DNA from: Artocarpus heterophyllus
Taxonomy: Eukaryota > Streptophyta > Magnoliopsida > Rosales > Moraceae
NCBI GenBank assembly: GCA_025403435.1
Contig: JAJQZP010000047.1
Location: forward strand, 1,364,001 to 1,428,000
Length of the DNA: 64,000 nucleotides
Direction of reading: 5' to 3'
Both the position numbers and the translations under genes were made by a program. The notes beneath the pieces are model-generated. The model was not told where the DNA came from and ran no database searches. It saw only the letters and a list, made by a program, of their open reading frames with translations. Positions 1 through 12,766 of this stretch are shown piece after piece (the stretch's first letter is position 1; every line of letters starts with the position of its first letter).

Positions 1-658
1 GGGTGAATTAGGTTTTTGAAAACTTTTTCAAATTATTGAAAATAAGAACAAATCATAAAATTAAAACATAAGAGATCCCTAAGAGACAGGAAACACAAAT
101 CACCAAATAATCAAACCAAGCAATATACCCAAAATGACACAAATAAGCAAGTAAACAATGTTAAAAAAATTACCAAGAGAATATATTAATCAAAAAAATT
201 TGCAAAAAAATAAAAATAAAAGAGAGAATGAAGAAGAAAGTGAAAATGCTATTTATAGTAGTTCAACAATATGCCTATATCCACTGTTACTAATTAATAC
301 ATAACTCGGCCTCTTCCACTATCTCGATCGACTTTCGACATGATCACTCCTTGTATAATTTGGTGAGTTCTTTTACCCTAGGCTCACCAAACCTCTATAA
401 TCTGTCAATTTTATATAGAGACTGGCAAACTAAGAACCCTATTTTCAGAAGGTTTGGATGTCACTTAAGTGGATTTTTGAAGTAATAGTTCAGTCTAAGA
501 AGAATCTCTCTAAATCAGGTAAATATAGTGTAAGCAAGCAATTTTCAGTAGGTGAGTAGCTGTCAAAAGGTAAGAACAAAGTAAGCACTTGTGAGTGAGA
601 GGAAAAGAATGCTCAAAGATAAAGAACAATATAGGAAAAGTCTTAAGAATGCTTAGAA

Positions 659-701
659 TCATTACACCTTAATGACTAGTGTTTCCTTCTCTTACTAACA
701 T
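659..701 (+). repeat. 43-bp direct repeat, copy 1
   Basis: The segment beginning TCATTACACCTTAATGAC and ending CTTACTAACAT recurs at 2824-2866 with two mismatches. The sequences on either side do not match, so the two copies are an isolated dispersed pair about 2.2 kb apart. The origin is unknown. Confidence 0.6.
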
Positions 702-1427
702 CATCTCAACTATGTTTTCGTGTCTCCAAAAACAAAAAAGAGCCATTTCCTAACCAAAATAATCATTGTGGCTGGAAGCCCAACAATAAAAAAAAAAAGC
801 CATTATGGATAGTTCGGCAAGTCAGGATAGGAACTTACAAGCCAATATTTGAAATGAGGACAAAACTGGGCCAACAGTCATCTGACTAGCAGGTTGGTGC
901 AAGGCAGAGGCTGAAGACTATAACCAGCAGACCAAAAACTACAAGTGATAGGCCGCTTGAGGGCATGTAAAAACATGCTCTTTATCCCATATAACTTATA
1001 GGCCGGTGGGCACTGCTGGCAGGCCCATTGAATAAACCAATAAACCTGTAGAAAAGTATAAAAACATGCTCTCTATCTCATGTAATTAGCAGCCTGGTCA
1101 TTAAGCTGGTCTTGTTGGGCATGGCCACCTCTGAACTTGTTTTAAAAAGAAGTTTTTTTAAGTATTTAAAAAAATGACGCATATGCAATTTAAACGCAAG
1201 TTTAAAATTGCTATTTAAACATTTTAATTGATCATTTTTTAAAAGATTGATAGCAATTTAAGATTTTAGAAATGAGCTTCGTAAAGTTATTCTTTTATAC
1301 AATTTTATTTTAAAAATGCAAATGAGTGTATGATTTGAGCTTGCATAATTCAAACCTAAAAAAGAGTACATCACACAAAGATTACAAGATAAGGAAATAG
1401 TAAAACCTGTAAGCGTAAGTCTTGCAT

Positions 1428-1463
1428 TTCTTCTTCTTCTTCTTCTTCTTCTTCTTCTTCTTC
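1428..1463. repeat. TTC trinucleotide microsatellite
   Basis: About twelve uninterrupted TTC units (GAA on the other strand). Confidence 0.95.
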
Positions 1464-1972
1464 AATTTTGCTTTCAATCTTGATCTTTCTTGAGATGTAA
1501 ATTTTTCTCGGATTATTTGCTACAATTTTAAGCTTAGCAAAGCTCAAAAAATTAATTGACAATATAAAATTATTTTATTATCATCAAAATCAAATAAATT
1601 AATATAATGAAACTTTACGACCAATACTTTTGATATTGACAAATCTAATATGTATAGAGTTTATTATGGAAATCATATTTATTTATGTTTCTGTCTAATG
1701 TTTATTATATCTTAAAGTATCAGAGACCTATTTAATATAAAATTTTTGTAATTTCCATAATTTTTGTCAAAATTTTCAATGATATCGATATTTTATTTGA
1801 AATTTCTATACATTGAAGTACCGATATTTCCACCAATACTGATATTTTGATCCTTCGTAATCAAACATGTTTGTCCACCGTTGAAATTAACAGCGAAAGA
1901 GAGAGAGAGAGAAGAATATTTATATTTTGATATGGAGAGAAAGAATTACATGTTATGCCACATTTTTGGAAA

Positions 1973-1996
1973 ATATATATATATATATATATATAT
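1973..1996. repeat. TA dinucleotide microsatellite
   Basis: An uninterrupted AT run. Similar TA runs lie at 5102-5129 and about 5915-5941. Confidence 0.9.
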
Positions 1997-2823
1997 TCTT
2001 TTAGGCAATAAAAATTTGTTTAAAAAGTGTGTCACACTATAACATTCGTATTACTTTTTAACAATAAATAGTGAGAATTGTATAAATCTCTCTCTCTTTT
2101 TTTTTTCTCTCTCAACCAAGTCAAACAGACAAACCTTAATACCTTCTCAACTCCCTCTTTCTCTTTCTTTATCACCTATCAAAAGATTTTTTTCACTGAT
2201 ATAATAAGTTTTAAACATATGTGATAGTTATAAGATATTAAGTTTCAAGTCTTTCAAAGCACTATTGTTTGGTATTATTGTTAGCACCAATGCCATTTTT
2301 TTCTTCTGTCTCTTTGTTTTGTCTTTTTTAATATAAGACAGTAAGTCCAAAACAATGATATGTGGTAAGTTATTTTCTTTGCTTATACCAAATTAATCAT
2401 TGCGGTAAATTAATCTTGACTAAGTGGCACAAATGCCCCCTAAATTTTTACCTCTATGACACTTTGCACAAAAGATTATTTTATTAGGTATTAAGAACCT
2501 TGAATTGTTGTTTATTGGTATTTTACCTCTTAAATTATATTAAGGATCTGTAACATTATAACACTTCATCCTTAATTCATAAGTTGATCAAATTAGAGAT
2601 ATTTAATTCAAGCACAAGCAAATTGGCACCGAGAGAATTGACTGGCAGCGCAATACCACATTACATTGAATTGAATTTTCCAATAGTTTGGCGGTTCGAC
2701 ATTTTAAGTTATAAGAACAAGGGAGGTGGTCCTAACCAATTCCATTTGATCCCCTCTATTAAGTTTACGTATATGTATGTATTAAAACTCGTGTGTTTTG
2801 CTGGCGGAGATGGGGACTGAATC

Positions 2824-2866
2824 TCATTACACCTTAATGACCATTGTTTCCTTCTCTTACTAACAT
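2824..2866 (+). repeat. 43-bp direct repeat, copy 2
   Basis: Second copy of the segment at 659-701, differing at two positions in the middle (CTAG against CCAT). Confidence 0.6.
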
Positions 2867-5800
2867 GACATTCCTTGATCAGTTAACTTACTTCGTATCG
2901 ATTTTTTTTTTTTTTTTTTTTTTGACTAAATTGAATGATCGTAATTTGACCCACATTCAAGTAGGGAGGCAAAGTGATGATAGACTATGATATAGGGGTT
3001 TTAGAGCCTAAGAAAATAATTTAGGGTAGAGTACCAATCAACAGTAGTACAAGGTCTTAATACGTAATAAAATAATTCAGAGGGCAATATAGATAGGATT
3101 TTGTGATAGGATAGAAAAAATAACTCTATTAGTACGTGCAATTCTAAAACAATAATTAAATTAGAATAAAATTAAAATAAAAAAATTGTGTAAATTTGAT
3201 GAAATTTTAAACCATACATTATTATTAATCTTAAACCATACATCATCTTCACCATCATCATTATTATTATTATTACTACCTTACTGAAGAATTCTCTACT
3301 ATCATAAAACTATAACAAAGATTATAATATGTCTCTCAAGCATTATAAGATCAAAAGACACACCAGAGAATATGAATATACACAATTTTTTGGTATATTT
3401 GGAATCAGCATATAACACCGCGATGCTAGAAATTGAGGTTGTAGTGCTAGGAAGTGCAAAACACATTTTTGGAGTAGAGACCTCATCATCTTGATGTTGG
3501 GTGTGTAGCGCATGGGTGCCAAGCTGCCCAGGCAATGGCACTGTAGTGCCCACACCAATTTTCAGTGTAAAATACCTAGCACCACAATGTCAAGAAGCTA
3601 GTGCCGGGACACCCACCTGGAAAAGCTAATTTCAAAGAATATGTCATTTGAGTTGTTTCGAACCAATGTGTTTATTTTATTTTATTTTGAAAGAAAACCA
3701 GTGTGTTTATTAGTTGTATGTTTTCATACAAGCTCAAATGTCTATTACCAATGGACATATTCGTTGCAAAGATGTGATGCTATATGAAGAGATGCATTTA
3801 CGATGAAAAATTACCTTTACGTATGGAAGGTCGCTTGAGTTAATATGGTTGCAATGGTTTAAAATGACACCCCTATATGTTATTAAATCTCTAGAAAATT
3901 ACAAGCTTCAGATCTAGTTTTGAAACATAATATCATTGCTAGATATTATGTTCAAGGGTTTGTTATATCATGGAGGCATTTTGCCATTATAACTCGTTAA
4001 CAAACTTAATAGTGGAAGCAAATAAAACTTTAAGGAAAATACTTTTATATGCTTCAAACCCATTCACAATTCCAAAATTTTTTTAGTCTCCATTTCTTGT
4101 TCTACTCATAAATTCTCCAACAAAAACATGGATAATTTTATGAGTAAAACCTATAAGCATCTTAACAAAAACTCATAATTAAGTTTTATATTTGACAATT
4201 TAGCTTGAAGATTAAAAAGATATAAACTAAAAAGGAAAGAAAATAAAAAAGAGTACTCATTAAGATTACTTGAATCTCAAATGTTAATAATATTATGCTT
4301 TAACATAAAGCAATATGTAATAAAAATCAATTATTTTGATAATTAAGGGAAAAACTTGGGTTGCCGGCTTGACTAAAGGATAAACAAAGTGAATATTAGG
4401 TGGTTAGTAGAAAATGCAGTGAAAGGTAATATTTTGGTTGAGAATCCCAACTTTGATACTTTGTAGGTTCGCCTTCATATGTCAATGGTTGAGCACATGA
4501 TTTCATCTACAAATCCGACCAATTAATTTTTTATTCTAAACCCCAAAAATAACAGAATAAAATATAGTAAAAAGCAAAAGAATCGTATATATTTGTGGAG
4601 AACATTTGGGCACTTAGACATATATATGATGCTAGAATTGGTGCTATCAATTTGGCATCGATTCAAGTAATTATTGGAAAGAGTCAAAGTGAATTTATAC
4701 TGTTGTTTTTTTCCTTTCATTTTTGCCCTTATTAGTTGTTGTTGTTTTTTTTTTCTCTTTAAATTTTTTGCATCTGTACTTGAATGTTGTCACTTGCTAT
4801 CTTGGCCTTTTTCTGTTGTCATTACTCTTTTATTGCTGTTTCTTATTTTCACAAAAGAGGCAAAGATTCAATTGGTTTTGTGATCCTTTTCTTGTATTTT
4901 TAAATCATCGGTGCAAATAAATATATTCAACATTCTATCATGTATTTTGCCGATGAAAGAAGTTTTTAAATTCTATCTGTTTGATGAATTTTTGTGGAAG
5001 AAGGTATCCCCAAGTGAGCTTAAGTCAAGTTTAGACCAAAATTATTCTTGATAACATTTTTATATAAATGCGCATCCCCTTTGACAAATTAGTGTGTTTA
5101 TTATATATATACATATATATATATATATAATCCATAAGGGGAGAGTAGCTAAGCCTTGTACGTCAACCTTTAAACTTATGGCCTGTATTAACTAATTCTT
5201 TTTTTTATTATTATTTAAATGCGATGATCAAGATTTTTCCGTATGGCTCATGTAAGCTCTCACACCTTATGCTTTAATCGTTACTTCGACCTATTTTTAC
5301 ATGTGTTCTTGCTTTGTATCATAGAGATTTTGTGACTTTATTCAATTCCACTTTTTTTTTTTTGTTTTATCTTAAATTTATGTTATAAATCTTTTCATAT
5401 CTTGTTGACACATAAATAAACACCACCACATACAATAAGTGCTTAACTCCATGTTGGTTATTTTGTCTTTCACATAAACGAAGATGGCCTTTTTTAAGGT
5501 AAAATATAACTTATTTTTCAATCATAAAACTAATAATATTTAAATAATATTTATAGATACTAACCGTACGCGCATATGTATAACTAAATTACTTGTTAGG
5601 ATTTATTAATTCTTTATTTATTTTTGGGTACTAGACAATTTAATTTTAGAAAAAGTTACGACATTATTGTTAAATTGAAAAATAATTATAGATTACTTAT
5701 ATTTAATCATGTTTACATATCTATATTTGGATACGAAAATAGTATATATGTTTATGTTTGTGCATATATTTTCATAGAGGAAAATATAGAAAAAGAAATA

Positions 5801-7678
5801 ATTACTTATACGAAAACAATATTAATAATTATGCTTTATAACAATACATGAAGTGGAAAAAAGTTACCAACGGAAATGTGTCTCAGGCACGTCCCTCATG
5901 CTAGTATTACAAATATATATATACATATATATATATATATATTGAATTTGGTTGCAGAATTGGAACTAAAAACCTTAAGAGAATTATACCTTCAACTACA
6001 TTTATTTAAGAATAAATGTGTGTATGAATGGAATACAGGGAAAAAAAAAACATATTTGCTTAAGATTATTAACGTAGCATCTTTGCAATTTTCGTATAAC
6101 ATGTGAATACGGTCCCTTCTAAAAAAAGAAGTGATATATAACCAAAAACAATTTGCAATAGCATCTAATTTGAAAAGTTAATGACCAAATTTTTCTAAGC
6201 ACTATCACTTTTTTCTCTAATTGCAACAAAGAGGTAAAATTTATTTAAAATCCAAAGTAAATTACAAAATAGTATTAAAATTTTACTACATTGCTTGTCA
6301 TTTTACGTATAAGATGGATCTAGTAAAATATTTTTTTCCTTCCCTTTTTTTATGAAGAAAGGAAACCTGTCATATAGGTCCGCCAAAGTGAATCTATATA
6401 TCATTTCTAGCTAAAATAAAGCAAAAAGTGGCTAGGAGCGTAAATATAACATGAAATAGGGACGTCATAGCAAATTAATAAATGTCTTATCTTGTTGGAT
6501 TTGAGGCCACTGAGATTAGTCGTCAGAGACAATGGGTATGGAAGATTGGGGGACCACTAACATCCCATGTTGCAACTTACAAGATTCATGAATAATTTCT
6601 TTTTTATTATTTTATTATTTTTATTTTCTTCGGGTAGTTCATGAATAGTTCAAACTTATAAGCACGGCAAATGACAAACAGCAATTTTTATTTTATTTTA
6701 TTTTTTATTTCAACATTTTTATTATATTATTACTATGAATATTGTTTGCTAGAAAGCATATCAACATCCTTTTAAGCTAAGCTATTCTTCCCCCCCACCC
6801 CCCAAAAAGAAAAAAAAAACGAGAGAACCCAAAAAAAAAACCTAAATCTTTTGAGAAAGAGGCCGTTTAAGTCGTTTAAATCAACATACACCTGTATATT
6901 AATCTACAAACCTATAAGCACATGCGCTCTTTTATTTATTTTTTGTTTTTTGTTTTACTTGCTAATGTAATAAACATTCTAATTTATTATGAATATGGTT
7001 TGCAAAAGCATCAAATTCCTTTTAGGGAAGTTATTCTTTGGAACCTATCTTTGACATTATTCAACATGTACCTACATAATGTTATAAACTATCAATAAAT
7101 AACCAAACATTACATGTGAAGCTCATCTTCTATTAAATATAGTATTCAACATTGGCGGTGTCTCGAGCATTATTCTAAATAAGTACATGTAAAAAAATGA
7201 TCAAATAATTCTTAGTCTACCAAAAATAAAGATTCAAATTAATTTTTGTAAAATTGGTAACAAATCAAGTAGTCAATTAAACTCCAATCATGAATGATAG
7301 ATGTAAAACTAGTTTTTAAAAATGAGTGTTTTGTCTCATTGGTCCCTAAACTTTTAAACTCTTAACTCTAGCTCCCTAATTTTGAACTATTGATTTTTGG
7401 GTTCCTAAGCTCATGGATTGACTATTTCTGAAGCTCCGCTCATTTACTCTTTTAATCTTGGAAAATTTAGAGAAATGCACCCTAGTAAGGTGGTATAAGG
7501 ATTTATGATATGTTTTTAAATAATATATAGGTTGGTCTTGCATTTAGTATTGTTTTTTATCCAAACGCTAACTTTGACTGTCTGATCAATTTATACGAGT
7601 GAGATTCAATAAAAGGCAGCCTAAAAAACAATTTATGGTAGCATGATGTTGGAGACATATTGTAACAATTAAACATAT

Positions 7679-9652
7679 TGTTAGAATCAGTGCCCTGAGG
7701 AACAAATACTTTAGGTGTATTTATAAAATTTTTGCTAAAATAAAGAATAATACGAATATTACATGTATTAATAATGGTCCTCATATTACCATCATGCCAA
7801 TGATTGTATATTAGCAAACATATGATTTGTGACTAGTAGAACCGAATTTTGGAATTGGGCATATATAGAGTTTATATGTGGAAAAGATCCAATTTGAAGA
7901 TTAATAGTCTAAATTATATAGTCTATAGTCTATTTATAGAGCTGGACACTTTATACATGACATGGCTATAATGGGGATCTACATCCAAATGAGGAGGTGG
8001 CTTATCTTGGTCATCAGAGCGGATTGATTTTATGGTAGACATATTGATGTAGTAGAGCTAATCGTAGTCGCACACTAGACTGGAACTAAAGTTGAATTAA
8101 ATTAATAATTATTCTATTTGACTTAAATTAATTCTCTTTGACAATCATTTATGTGCTATCTTAATCCTGAAGTTGATTTATGACTCCATATTTATAGCTT
8201 ACATCTTTTGATATGCCTAAGACAGGAGTCTCGATGGCTAAAGGCTCCATTATTGGTTTGTTGGAGAAGCAACCTATATTCGATGAGAGCATAATCTACA
8301 AACACTAATTCCATAGCTTTCTAACAAAGAGTGAATATTATACTTTCAAAGACATTATTTAGGTATTAGAAAATATAACGAGGCGTCGGTCATCTAGATA
8401 CATATGTTAAATGGAAGATATTCCTTTTGTATGTGTCATAAAAGGAATAAATTTTTCCAATAGTGAAATAATAGAACTTTAGGATAAAATAATGAGAAGG
8501 TAAAACAGAACTAAGTCATTCATCTGACCATCGATAACCTATGAAAATACACATAATATGAGAGGTCATGAAAAGACTTATGTTCCAAGAGTCTCGAAAT
8601 ATGGCATATTATCAAGAGTATAACTTCAGGTATATAGTGAAGAGATACTGAAGTTAATAATTAAATTGATAATTAATTAGGGATTAATTTATCTGTTATT
8701 ATTGGAGCTTGATAAAATATGTCCATCGAGACCCAATGCTAGCTTACAAATTTCTTGACTAATTGTGTAGAATAGTTTATCACAAGTAATATAGGAGGTT
8801 ACGCCAAATACATTACTAGGCCTATCAATCTACAAGCCTTATAGTCCAACTAGACTATGATTAGTGCCTAGTATAGTCCAATTGGACCATGGTGCCTATA
8901 GTAGGGATAGATCTAGAAATTGGTTAATTAATTAATTAATTAATTCAACATAATATTTATTCAAATTTAGTTATTGGGATTTTGTGATAATTAACTATTT
9001 GAATAATTAATTTAAATCTTAATTGTATTTGAATTTAGATAAAGAATAATTATTCATAATTATTTAAATTAGATAATTATATTAGATAGTGGAATTCACA
9101 TTTAAATAGAATTATTTAGATGGAAATTATCTTGGATGATACAGATAATCACATAAGTCTACACTATGATTGGTTGTATTTTAAATTCCCCTCCTTGTAA
9201 AGTTGCCGTGTACATTGTGATAAGGCATAGTGTGATTGGCGCGTTAAAAAGGTGGAGGAGAGAGAAAAATCTTCTTCTAAGCTTGATAGACTTCTACCTC
9301 CTCTTCTAGACTCTATAAATAGATACCTTTCCTACTTATTTATTTTTAAGTTAGAAAAGAGTGCTATTGTGCATCTTTTAGAGAGGAAAAATATAGACGA
9401 GAGTTTGTGGTGAGTTGTTGTTGATTTGTGCCCATACACACACTACAACTACTAGGAAGAGAATAGCATTAAAGATCTGACAGTAGAGATTTGTTGTTGA
9501 AGAATCGTTCAATCATAAGAGCTGTTATCGGTCTCCAACGAGTGCATTAAGTTAGATTTATTTTATTATTTATAGCATCATGAGTCAGTTTCTTGGTTGT
9601 TTAAATAAAAATTTTAATATTTCGCTATGTCACCAAACTGATTATTTGAACA
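7679..9652 (+). repeat. 5' LTR of the large copia element
   Basis: 1974 bp, starting TGTTAGAATCAGTGCCC and ending TTATTTGAACA. A TATA-like TATAAATAGATACC at about 9313 gives the plus-strand promoter direction. It matches the split 3' LTR closely in order and content, with scattered substitutions and small indels showing age. 5-bp flank CATAT at 7674-7678. Confidence 0.85.
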
Positions 9653-9654
9653 AC

Positions 9655-9667
9655 TGGTATCAGAGTG
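9655..9667 (+). other. Primer binding site, tRNA-iMet type (copia element)
   Basis: TGGTATCAGAGTG lies two bases after the LTR end. It matches the usual plant initiator-Met primer site except near its end. Confidence 0.8.
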
Positions 9668-12399
9668 AACTTATGATTATGCTACATACATAAATTATAT
9701 GGTCTAATTTTCACTCCTTATGTGTTGGATTGATATATTAGAGAGATAGCACTCTAGGGTTTCTATATGTGAATTAATAGGTATAGGGAATATTAATTAT
9801 TTGTTGTCATGATAATTTATGTGAATGGTAGTTATTATTGTAATTATTGCCCATTATAGTTCCTTAGAATTTAGAAAATCGTATCTAGGATTTATTCATT
9901 GAATTGTAATTATAATAAGATGTGATCTATCATTGCTGCTTAAAATTTATTGTTTTCTTAGAATTTATGTAACCTAGAAACATTTTAGGAATTTCTTGTA
10001 ATTTTTATTCCATGAAGCCTATTGAATAAGATAGAGCATCCTATTGGAGCTTTTACAATTTTTTTTTTCTAGAATTTCTTTATTTTTTTTGGATTTAATT
10101 ATATACTGTTAAAGGCATTTCTCCCAATGTAGCATTAGGGTTTAGAACACTATGGGACTACACAAGGAGATTTTTTTCCTACCTAAATTACACAGAGGGG
10201 ATCATTAGATCCATGTTGATATGGCCATAGGAATTACAAGAGAGTAGCGCCTGCAATGGGCGCTGCAAATGGTAGGCTAGCCCGCGGACAGAGTTAAAAG
10301 CCTATGCCAAAATGTAATTCCACAGGTCTACATTAGCGGACCCGTGATAGTATATATTAATATATATTGATGTAAATAATATAATATATATATAGGATAT
10401 ATTATTTGATATATATAAATAATATAATATAGTAATATATTATAATTTATTATGATATATTATATTATTGATAATATTAATGGATAATAATTTTAAATAA
10501 AGGAAAATTATTTTGTTATTATTATTTAAATAATTTTTATTAATCTTTTTAATTGGAGAAAGGTACGGATAAAATTATTTGACATCCATAAAATCTAATT
10601 TTGATCTATTATGATCAAAAGGAAGATTAGGGATAAATAAAATCTTAAATTTGAATTGGATTCAAATAGCTAGGATTGAATTATTGTGATTCACTTTGGG
10701 AAGCTAGATTGTATTTGGATAAGATCGAAATTTGGAATTTAGATCGAAGGTAGTTGCCAAATCCCTAACCCTAGGGAAAATCGTAAATAGATAGTTGCTA
10801 TCTATTTTGATTTCGGGTGATTACTAATAACCCTAATCTTATGGGAAAATGATAAAAAATAATTTTATTAATTTTCTATTAGAGAAAATTATGAATTAAA
10901 ATTATTTGAATAGTTTTATTAATTTTCAATGAGAGAAAGCTATGGATAAAATTGTTTAAATGATTTTATTATTTCTCTAAGGAAGAAATAATGGGAAATT
11001 ATTTTAAAACCCAAGAAAATAATTTAACCTATTACGGTCAAATTATAATGCAGAAAATCCTTAATAAAATTATGAGATTTTTGTTGGAAAGGATTATTCA
11101 AAAAATTGAAGGACATGAAGATAGATGCATGGAGAAGATACAAAAGTGACGGCTGATATATGTTTTGGTTTATTTTTGTAATCTATATTTTCTTTTCTCT
11201 ACGGTGGGACCATAATGTCACAGCTATATATTCATATTGCTTGTTGCTATACTTTATGCCATGCTTGTTTGTTTTATGATAAGATTTGTCATATGTTTAA
11301 AAATATGTCATGTAGAATAGGGAGTGCCACTCTTAAAATTGTTCATGCATGTTTTTTAGATAAATCTTGATTTTAAAAATATTAAATGGGAGAGGGTTCT
11401 TGGTCAGGACCTATGGTCTCCATTGTTGGTCCATATGTGAAAACAGGTGATGTCGACCCCAAGGAAAGTTGTTTACCACCGGTGGTATACTAGATTGGGC
11501 TTCCCAAACAGAAATGTCTATGGGCATAATTCATGGTTGTATGCCCAAAGGCGACAATTTATGGATCATGGATCATAAGATATAAACAATGATTATACAT
11601 TAAGATGAATTTAATTATTAACCTCCTCAAAGAGCTCTGTTAATTAAATTTGTGATCAAAATAAGCGGTAGTTAGTATTGGTGTGCTAATCGGATGGGAT
11701 CCATGTTCTAGGCTAGTTTATGTTTGACTACACTAAGGTAGCTGACATGAACGGGGCTAGAAACTATCGCAATAATGTATATGTTTTTGAAGATTTTGTA
11801 CATAGACATACTTCCATTATTGTATGCTTATATTACTAAATGTTGTTGTGTTTGCTTATTATTAATATATGTTAGACATTTATTATACCAAAATGTCGCT
11901 TAGCATATTTAGTATGATAATAAAGACCCTAACTAGTAGAACTTTAACAATTGAAAAAAAAAGAACCTAATATGCATGATACACAAATACATACTAAAAC
12001 ATTATCAATTGGAACCTAAAGGCATTGATCCTAATGGGATAATTCTAGGTCAAAAGTTGCTAGCAAGATTCTAATAAGATGACCCTAATGGGATAATTCT
12101 AGGCCAAAAGTTGCTAGCAAGATTCCAATAAGATGACGTGTTGTATAGAGAACACATCAAGTGATCTCTAAGAGCAACATATAGATTAAATGACTACTAG
12201 GCTAATCATTGATATCTTAAGGATAAGTTTGTTGGCTAAGTTCTCGTGGTCAGACTAATGGTTATCCTTGAATCACATAAAGTGCTAGTAGGAGCCTTGA
12301 ATTACTATTTAAGAACATGAATGCCTACTATGCATAATAATTTGGTTGACAATTAATCAAATGGAACCAACATAGGTCCTAGCGCCAAAATAGAGATGA
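9668..12399 (+). other. Copia leader and decayed gag region
   Basis: Very AT-rich with no usable reading frame. It lies between the primer site and the recognisable gag zinc-knuckle remnant, so it should be leader and gag. I cannot read gag protein in it with confidence. TA-rich low complexity fills 10345-10470. Confidence 0.45.
12031..12138 (+). repeat. 54-bp tandem duplication in the copia gag region
   Basis: Two copies (12031-12084 and 12085-12138), both starting CTAATGGGATAATTCTAGG, with a few differences. 54 bp equals 18 codons, so it would not have changed the frame. Confidence 0.8.
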
Positions 12400-12766
12400 T
12401 CTTTAGAATTTTGTTGAAGGACTTGTTCTTGACAATAATAATACAAATCTCTATGCTTTTAAAATTGTACTAAAAAGTAGGAACATTAGTTCAAATAGTA
12501 TTAGGATGGTGATAGTTGCTAGTTCTTCTAAATTCTAGTAATAGGATAGGCTAGAAGAACAAGAAGGAACAAGCCAATAAGAAGGATCCAAAGAAAGCTA
12601 AATGCTTTCACTACGAGAATGTTGGTTACTTCAAGAAGGAATACAAGAATCTCCTAGCTTGGGAGTCATAAGGAGATATAAATGAGCTCTTGTAAGTTGG
12701 AGTTGGATTAGTGGAAGATTCTAATGACTGATGGGTCCTATATTCTGAAGTCACTAATCATATGTG
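12400..12766 (+). pseudogene. Copia gag remnant with degenerate zinc knuckle
   Basis: Reading from about 12580 gives a lysine-rich stretch followed by CFHYENVGYFKKEYK. Copia nucleocapsid knuckles are CX2CX4HX4C; here the second cysteine, the histidine and the last cysteine are all changed to tyrosine. The frame is broken by stops just downstream. It is cut at 12767 by the solo LTR, and coding similarity resumes beyond 14782. Confidence 0.6.

Larger units (their letters stand above)
1..7673. other. Gene-free AT-rich intergenic DNA
   Basis: No open reading frame here resembles a known protein; the longest are under 90 codons and low in complexity. The stretch holds microsatellites (TTC, TA, GA), long A and T runs, and two GC-richer patches at about 830-1130 and 3418-3620. 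At 1060-1100 the sequence around AAAACATGCTCT repeats that at 969-1010 in diverged form, about 91 bp apart. I see no splice-linked exons. Confidence 0.6.
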
